Source: Burkholderia plantarii
Lineage (GTDB): Bacteria; Pseudomonadota; Gammaproteobacteria; Burkholderiales; Burkholderiaceae
NCBI RefSeq assembly: GCF_001411805.1
Contig: NZ_CP007213.1
Coordinates: 2,976,001 to 3,040,000 of the forward strand
Reading direction: 5' to 3'
DNA: 64,000 bases
Positions 58,701-64,000 of the stretch are shown one piece after another (the first letter of the stretch is position 1; each line of letters opens with the position of its first letter). A program made the translations under genes and the position numbers. The notes below the pieces were generated by a model that worked only from the letters and a program-made list of their open reading frames with translations, had not been told where the DNA came from and ran no database searches.

Positions 58701-59573
58701 GCGCCGGAAACCAACGGCGAAGTCGCGATGAAGGCATGGCGCGCGCTGTCGGCCGTCACCGGCATCGACCACACGCACCTGGCCGTCGCGCGCGCCGACG
58801 AGAAGATCCGCTTCCGCGATATCCAGGCGCAGCCGCGCAAGATCATCTCGTCGCCGACCTGGAGCGGGATCGAATCGGAACACGTCTCGTACAACGCCGG
58901 CTACACCAACGTCCACGAACTGATTCCGTGGCGCACGCTGTCGGGCCGCCAGCAGCTCTACCAGGATCACGCCTGGATGCGCGCGTTCGGCGAATCACTG
59001 TGCGTCTACAAGCCGCCCGTCGACACGCGCAGCTACCAGGACCTGCTCGGCACGCGCCCAAACGGCAACCCCGAGCGCGCGCTGAACTTCCTCACGCCGC
59101 ACCAGAAGTGGGGCATTCACAGCACCTACACCGACAACCTGCTGATGCTGACGCTCTCGCGCGGCGGCCCGATCGTCTGGATCTCGGAGGACGACGCGCG
59201 CGCGCTCGGCGTGGCCGACAACGACTGGATCGAGTGCTTCAACACCAACGGCGCGCTGTGCGCGCGGGCCGTGGTGAGCCAGCGCGTGCCGGCCGGCATG
59301 GCGATGATGTACCACGCGCAGGAGAAGATCGTGAACGTGCCGGGCTCGGAGATCACCGGCACGCGCGGCGGCATCCACAACTCGGTCACGCGCGTCGCGC
59401 TGAAGCCGACCCACATGATCGGCGGCTACGCGCAGCTCTCGTATGGCTTCAACTACTACGGGACCGTCGGCTCGAACCGCGACGAATTCCTGATCGTGCG
59501 CAAGATGAATCGTATCGACTGGCTCGATGGCGAAACCGCCACGGCCGACCTGCCTGCCGGAGAAACGCGATGA
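55782..59573 (+). CDS. narG: Respiratory nitrate reductase alpha subunit
   Basis: Molybdenum catalytic subunit that reduces nitrate to nitrite on the cytoplasmic side of the membrane. 1263 residues, family length. His50, Cys54, Cys58 and Cys93 bind the FS0 iron-sulfur cluster (E. coli uses His49, Cys53, Cys57, Cys92). The Mo-ligand Asp region is [20 protein letters not shown]. No Tat signal beyond the vestigial N-terminus, as expected for the membrane-bound enzyme. GAGG precedes the start MSHFVDRL. The stop overlaps narH by 4 nt. Confidence 0.97.
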   Translation: [1263 protein letters not shown]

Positions 59574-61108
59574 AAGTCCGTGCCCAGATCGCGATGGTGC
59601 TGAACCTCGACAAATGCATCGGCTGCCACACCTGCTCGGTCACCTGCAAGAACGTCTGGACGAGCCGCGAAGGCGTGGAGTACGCCTGGTTCAACAACGT
59701 CGAGTCCAAGCCCGGCGTCGGCTATCCGGACGAATGGGAGAACCAGCGGCGCTGGCACGGCGGCTGGCAGCGTCACGCCGACGGCCGCATCACGCCGCGC
59801 GGCGGCAACCGGCTGCGCGTGCTCGCGAAGATCTTCGCGAACCCCGACCTGCCCGAGCTCGACGACTACTACGAGCCGTTCACGTTCGACTACGCGCACC
59901 TGCACGACGCCGGCCCCACCAGCGCGCCGCCGGTGGCGCGGCCGCGCTCGCTCGTGAGCGGCCGGCGGCTCGAGAAGATCGAGGGCGGCCCGAACTGGGA
60001 GGAGATCCTCGGCGGCGAGTTCGAGAAGCGCGCCCGCGACGCGAACTTCGAGGCCGTGCAGAAGGAGATCTACGGCCAGTTCGAGAACACCTTCATGATG
60101 TACCTGCCGCGGCTTTGCGAGCACTGCCTGAACCCGGCCTGCGTCGCGTCGTGCCCGTCGGGCTCGATCTACAAGCGCGAGGAGGACGGCGTGGTGCTGA
60201 TCGACCAGGACAAGTGCCGCGGCTGGCGCATGTGCGTGTCGGGCTGCCCGTACAAGAAGATCTACTACAACTGGAAGAGCGGCAAGGCCGAGAAGTGCAT
60301 CTTCTGCTATCCGCGCATCGAGGCCGGCGAGCCGACCGTCTGCTCGGAAACCTGCGTGGGCCGCATCCGCTACCTCGGCGTGCTGCTCTACGACGCCGAC
60401 CGGATCGGCGAGGCCGCCGCCGTCGAGCACGAAACCGATCTCTACGAGGCGCAGCTCTCGGTGTTCCTCGATCCGCACGATCCGCTCGTGATCGCGCAGG
60501 CCGAGCGCGACGGCGTGCCGGCCGCCTGGCTCGACGCGGCGCGCCGCTCGCCCGTCCACCGGATGGCGATCGACTGGAAGATCGCGTTCCCGCTGCACCC
60601 GGAATACCGCACGCTGCCGATGGTCTGGTACGTGCCGCCGCTCTCGCCGATCAACGCGGCCGCCAGCGGCGGCACGCTCGGCATGCACGGCCTGCTGCCC
60701 GACGTCGGCGCGCTGCGCATTCCGCTGCGCTATCTGGCGAACCTGCTGACGGCCGGCGACGAGGCGCCGGTGAAGCTCGCGCTCGAACGGCTGCTGGCGA
60801 TGCGCGGCTTCATGCGCGCGCGCCACGTGGACGGCGCGAGCGACGCCGACGCGCGCGCCGTGCTCGACCAGGCCGGCCTGTCGGTCGCGCAGGTCGAGGA
60901 GATGTACCGCTACCTCGCGATCGCCAACCACGAGGATCGCTTCGTGATCCCGAGCAGCCACCGCGAATACGCGGAGGACACCTTCGACCTGCGGGCCGCC
61001 TGCGGCTTCTCGTTCGGCAACGGCTGCTCGGACGGGCGCTCCGGCACCGGCCTGTTCGGCTCGGCGAAGCCGCGCCAGACGATCCCGATCCGCGAGGTGA
61101 CGCCATGA
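59570..61108 (+). CDS. narH: Respiratory nitrate reductase beta subunit
   Basis: Electron-transfer subunit with four iron-sulfur clusters linking NarI haems to NarG. 512 residues. Cysteine groups include CIGCHTCSVTCK, CEHCLNPACVASCP, CRGWRMCVSGCP (Trp in place of one Cys, which gives the 3Fe-4S cluster) and CIFCYPRIEAGEPTVC. Starts and ends in ATGA overlaps with narG and narJ. Confidence 0.97.
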   Translation: MKVRAQIAMVLNLDKCIGCHTCSVTCKNVWTSREGVEYAWFNNVESKPGVGYPDEWENQRRWHGGWQRHADGRITPRGGNRLRVLAKIFANPDLPELDDYYEPFTFDYAHLHDAGPTSAPPVARPRSLVSGRRLEKIEGGPNWEEILGGEFEKRARDANFEAVQKEIYGQFENTFMMYLPRLCEHCLNPACVASCPSGSIYKREEDGVVLIDQDKCRGWRMCVSGCPYKKIYYNWKSGKAEKCIFCYPRIEAGEPTVCSETCVGRIRYLGVLLYDADRIGEAAAVEHETDLYEAQLSVFLDPHDPLVIAQAERDGVPAAWLDAARRSPVHRMAIDWKIAFPLHPEYRTLPMVWYVPPLSPINAAASGGTLGMHGLLPDVGALRIPLRYLANLLTAGDEAPVKLALERLLAMRGFMRARHVDGASDADARAVLDQAGLSVAQVEEMYRYLAIANHEDRFVIPSSHREYAEDTFDLRAACGFSFGNGCSDGRSGTGLFGSAKPRQTIPIREVTP

Positions 61109-61950
61109 ACCCGCTGCCTTCCAGCGCCGGGCGTTCCAGCGCGGAGCCTGCCGTCGCCGTGCCGTCCATCACCTACGCGGCGCTGTCGATGCTGCTCGAC
61201 TATCCCGACGCGGCGCTGCTCGACGCGCTCGATTCGATCGACGCCTGCCTGCGCGAGCAGTTGGGCGCGCTACCGGCCACGGCCGCCAGCCTGGCCGGCC
61301 TCGCGCGCTTTCACGCCTATCTGCGCGGCCACGACCTGCTGACGCTGCAGGAGAACCACGTCGGCCTGTTCGATCACGGGCGCGCCACCTCGCTGCATCT
61401 GTTCGAGCACGTCCACGGCGAATCGCGCGACCGCGGCCAGGCGATGGTGGACCTGCTGCAGACCTACGAGCGCCACGGGCTGTCGCTGAACCCCGGCGAA
61501 CTGCCCGACTACCTGCCGGTGTTCCTCGAATATCTGTCGCGGCTGCCGGCGCCGGAGGCGGCCGCGCTGCTCGGCGAGACCGCCGCGATCCTGCTCGCGC
61601 TGGCGCGGCAGCTGGCCAGGCGCGGCAGCCATTACGGCTTCGTGCTCGGCGCGCTGCTGCCGCTGGCCGGCATCGCGCCCGGGCAGGTGCCGCCCGCGCC
61701 GGACGCGCCCGTGGACGACGCGGCGGCCCCGCCAACGCCGGCCGATCTGCACGAACTCGATGCGTCCCATGCCGACGCGCCGGTGCGCTTCGGCGGCGCG
61801 GGAGCCGCGGCGCCGAAGCCGGCACCCGGCGGCGAACCCACCTCGGGACCGTGCGCCGCCGAACCCGACACGCAGCCGATCCATTTCCACGCCCGGCGGC
61901 CGGCCGCCGGCCACGACCCGATCCGATCCTCCTCGAGGGGACAATCATGA
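61105..61950 (+). CDS. narJ: Nitrate reductase assembly chaperone
   Basis: Cytoplasmic chaperone for inserting cofactor into NarG; not part of the final enzyme. 281 residues, against about 230 in E. coli. The core (ALSMLLDYPDAALLDALDSI, QENHVGLFDHGRATSLHLFEHVHGESRDRGQAMVDLL) is typical; the extra length is a Pro/Ala-rich C-terminal tail after about 190. Overlaps narH and narI by 4 nt each. Confidence 0.95.
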   Translation: MNPLPSSAGRSSAEPAVAVPSITYAALSMLLDYPDAALLDALDSIDACLREQLGALPATAASLAGLARFHAYLRGHDLLTLQENHVGLFDHGRATSLHLFEHVHGESRDRGQAMVDLLQTYERHGLSLNPGELPDYLPVFLEYLSRLPAPEAAALLGETAAILLALARQLARRGSHYGFVLGALLPLAGIAPGQVPPAPDAPVDDAAAPPTPADLHELDASHADAPVRFGGAGAAAPKPAPGGEPTSGPCAAEPDTQPIHFHARRPAAGHDPIRSSSRGQS

Positions 61951-62630
61951 GCGCCTATTCGACCTACTTCCTGTTCGGCATCTATCCGTATCTCTGCCTC
62001 GCGGTGCTGCTCGTCGGCAGCCTGATCCGCTTCGATCGCGACCAGTACACCTGGAAGAGCGACTCGTCGCAGTTGCTGCGGCGCGGCGCGCTGCGGGTGG
62101 GCAGCAACCTGTTTCACTGGGGCGTGCTGGTGGTGGTGGTCGGGCATTTCGCCGGCTTCCTGATGCCGCACTGGCTCGTCTCGCCGTTCCTGTCGGCCTC
62201 GCAGCACCAGCTGATCGCGATGGTGGGCGGCGGCACGGCCGGCCTCGCCGCGTTCGTCGGCATCACGATCCTGATCGCGCGCCGGCTCGGCGACGCCCGC
62301 GTGCGCCACCACAGCCGCCATCGCGACGTCCTGATCGTGCTGATGCTGTGGGCGCAGCTCGCGCTCGGGCTCGGCACGGTGGTACTGTCGACGCGCCACA
62401 TGGACGGCGCGATGTTCGTCCAGCTGACCGACTACGTGAAGGGCATCGTCACGTTTCGCCCCGACGCCGCGAACCTGCTCGCCGGCGTGCCGCTCACCTA
62501 CCGGCTCCACATCCTGCTCGGCTTCACGATCTTCCTGGTTTCGCCGTTCACGCGGATGGTCCACATCTGGAGCGGCATCGCCTCGCTCGGCTACCTGCTG
62601 CGCCCCTACCAGCTCGTGCGCAAGCGCTGA
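61947..62630 (+). CDS. narI: Respiratory nitrate reductase gamma subunit (cytochrome b)
   Basis: Membrane subunit that oxidises quinol and binds two b haems. 227 residues, five membrane spans. Haem His candidates are in FHWGVLVVVVGHFAGF and YRLHILLGFTIF. GAGGGGAC precedes the start. Last gene of the tight narGHJI cluster; 250 bp of GC-rich sequence without a gene follow. Confidence 0.96.
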   Translation: MSAYSTYFLFGIYPYLCLAVLLVGSLIRFDRDQYTWKSDSSQLLRRGALRVGSNLFHWGVLVVVVGHFAGFLMPHWLVSPFLSASQHQLIAMVGGGTAGLAAFVGITILIARRLGDARVRHHSRHRDVLIVLMLWAQLALGLGTVVLSTRHMDGAMFVQLTDYVKGIVTFRPDAANLLAGVPLTYRLHILLGFTIFLVSPFTRMVHIWSGIASLGYLLRPYQLVRKR

Positions 62631-62880
62631 GCACGGGCATGCGCGTCCGGCCCCGGTTCGCTCCCGGCGCGTGCGCGGCGGCCCGCCCGCGGCCTCGCGG
62701 CCGGCGCGGGCCACCGTTGCTGGCGGTGCAGGCGGTGCGGCGCCGCGATCGTCGCGCCGGCCGAATCCACCTCGACCGAATCCGCAGTACCCGAATCCAC
62801 GCCGGCCGCCGCGCCGCGAATACGTCGCGGGCGCGGCGGCGGCCTGGCGAACCTCGCCTCAACCACACGGAGTGTCGTGT

Positions 62881-64000
62881 ATGACTCGTCAACTCAACGC
62901 CGGCTCGTCCCCGGATGCGCAGACGATCCCGCTGCGCGCATGGTCGGTGCTCTTCGCGAGCACGCTCGCGTTCATGGTCTGCTTCGTCGTCTGGATGATG
63001 TTCGGCGTGCTCGGCGTGCAGCTGCGCGCCGACCTCGCCCTCAACAACTTCGAATTCGGCCTGCTGACCGCCACGCCGGTGCTGACGGGCGCGGTGATGC
63101 GCCTGCCGCTCGGCATCTGGACCGACCGCTTCGGCGGGCGCGTGGTGATGACCACGCTGCTGGTGGTGTGCGCGGTGCCGGTGTACGGCATCAGCTATGC
63201 GACGCAGCTCTGGCAGTTCCTCGTGATCGGCCTGTTCCTCGGCTGCGTGGGCGCCTCGTTCGCGGTCGGCACGCCCTACGTGGCGCGCTTCTTCCCGCCC
63301 AAGCGGCGCGGCTTCGCGATGGGTTTCTTCGGCGCGGGCACGGTGGGCGCGGCCGTCAACCTGTTCGTCACGCCGTCGCTCGAGGCGGCCTACGGCTGGC
63401 GCTTCGTGCCGCGCGCCTATGCGGTGGCGCTGCTCGTCACGGCGGTGATCTTCTGGTTCGCCGCGGCGCGCGACCCGGGCGCGGGCGCGAAGGGCGGCTC
63501 GCTCGTCGCCTCGTTCCGCACGCTGCGCGACCCGCGCGTCTGGCGGCTCTGCCAGTACTACTCGGTCACGTTCGGCGGCTTCACGGCGCTCTCGCTCTGG
63601 ATTCCGCAGTACCTGACGCGCGAATACGGCATCTCGCTGGTGGCCGCCTCGGCCTTCGCGGCCGGCTTCTCGCTGCCGGGCTCGGTGCTGCGCGCGCTCG
63701 GCGGCGCGCTGTCGGACCGCTTCGGCGCCCACTCGGTGACCTGGCGCGGCCTGTGGATCGCCTGGGTCTGCCTGTTCCTGCTGTCGTATCCGGCCACCGA
63801 TCTCGTGATCCACACCATCGACGGCACCGCGCAGCTGCGCATCGCCATGCCGCTCGCCGGCTTCGTCGCGCTGACCTTCGTGCTCGGCGTGGTGTTCGCG
63901 TTCGGCATGGCCTCCACGTTCAAGTACGTCGCCGACGATTTCCCCGACAGCATGGGCGTGGTGACCGGCATCGTCGGGCTGGCGGGCGGCCTCGGCGGCT
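62881..64000 (+). CDS. narK: Nitrate/nitrite MFS transporter (3' end outside window)
   Basis: At least 373 residues and open at the right edge. MFS fold with the nitrate-porter markers: LLTATPVLTGAVMRLPLGIWTDRFGGR near 60-86 (conserved Arg for substrate), GASFAVGTPYVARFFPPKRRGFAMGFFGAGTVGAAV and a late GVVTGIVGLAGGLGG, the nitrate signature loop. The start MTRQLNAG is preceded by GGAG. It probably brings nitrate in or exports nitrite for NarGHI. Usually narK precedes narG; here it follows narI. Confidence 0.93.
   Translation, partial: MTRQLNAGSSPDAQTIPLRAWSVLFASTLAFMVCFVVWMMFGVLGVQLRADLALNNFEFGLLTATPVLTGAVMRLPLGIWTDRFGGRVVMTTLLVVCAVPVYGISYATQLWQFLVIGLFLGCVGASFAVGTPYVARFFPPKRRGFAMGFFGAGTVGAAVNLFVTPSLEAAYGWRFVPRAYAVALLVTAVIFWFAAARDPGAGAKGGSLVASFRTLRDPRVWRLCQYYSVTFGGFTALSLWIPQYLTREYGISLVAASAFAAGFSLPGSVLRALGGALSDRFGAHSVTWRGLWIAWVCLFLLSYPATDLVIHTIDGTAQLRIAMPLAGFVALTFVLGVVFAFGMASTFKYVADDFPDSMGVVTGIVGLAGGLGG

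Noticed and set aside
55673..59569. Very long open frame (over 1200 codons) in a second frame across narG before joining narH
   Set aside because: It is an Arg-rich shadow of narG caused by high GC content; narG and narH homology define the real frames.

Overview
The window is GC-rich (about 65-70 % by eye), densely coded DNA typical of a Burkholderia-type betaproteobacterium. That assignment rests on gene content and codon bias (cyo oxidase, LysP, OtsA, Fnr, narGHJI, Gly-Thr-Ser collagen-like repeats, IS3-family relics), not on a database match. No rRNA, tRNA, CRISPR array or replication origin was seen.

Layout. 1-3.8 kb: minus-strand cytochrome bo ubiquinol oxidase genes (cyoB cut by the left edge, cyoA) and a lone nuoM-like gene. 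3.8-4.4 kb: an AT-rich gene-free patch holding an unexplained plus-strand intrinsic terminator. 4.5-8.1 kb: fadH, a divergent AraC regulator and a small hypothetical gene. 8.1-11.7 kb: a four-gene osmoprotectant ABC importer operon closed by a clear terminator. 12.3-16.6 kb: lysP with a divergent YheO-like regulator, then a degenerate receiver protein overlapping an fnr gene, and cdd. 16.9-19.1 kb: an FMN-binding protein with a divergent LysR gene. 19.2-23.7 kb: TetR divergent from an SDR / Baeyer-Villiger monooxygenase / alpha-beta hydrolase operon. 24-30.3 kb: dctA, a chemoreceptor, a secreted hypothetical protein, a PLP aminotransferase and its divergent LysR gene. 30.6-37.5 kb: a diguanylate cyclase and a ROK-regulated ribose-type sugar ABC operon with a perfect 27-bp operator. 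37.8-41.7 kb: an envelope-stress-like cluster (WxxGxW lipoprotein, ECF sigma factor, putative anti-sigma, CpxP-like protein, DUF3300 lipoprotein). 42.2-44.2 kb: a lipoprotein combining a PAP2 acid phosphatase with autotransporter-type beta-strand repeats. 44.3-48.2 kb: a gene graveyard (MFS and LysR stumps, two IS3-family relics, broken csbD-like and slipin-like genes) around an intact cold-shock gene and two small ORFs. 48.4-55.3 kb: a zinc-finger protein, otsA, a lipoprotein with 71 exact Gly-Thr-Ser triplets and an ICMT-like membrane protein. 55.4 kb to the end: narGHJI behind an Fnr box, then narK, cut by the right edge.

How parts fit. Energy metabolism under changing oxygen links cyo, fnr and nar: Fnr encoded at 15.4 kb has all four cluster cysteines and is the obvious candidate to act at the Fnr box before narG. 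Osmotic adaptation is represented by the osmoprotectant importer and OtsA. Several regulator/target pairs are divergent (AraC/fadH, YheO-like/lysP, LysR/FMN protein, TetR/monooxygenase operon, LysR/aminotransferase). The most interesting loci are the ECF envelope cluster, the collagen-like lipoprotein, the receiver-Fnr pair with a Glu at the phosphoacceptor position, the ROK operator and the possible small RNA near 4.0 kb.
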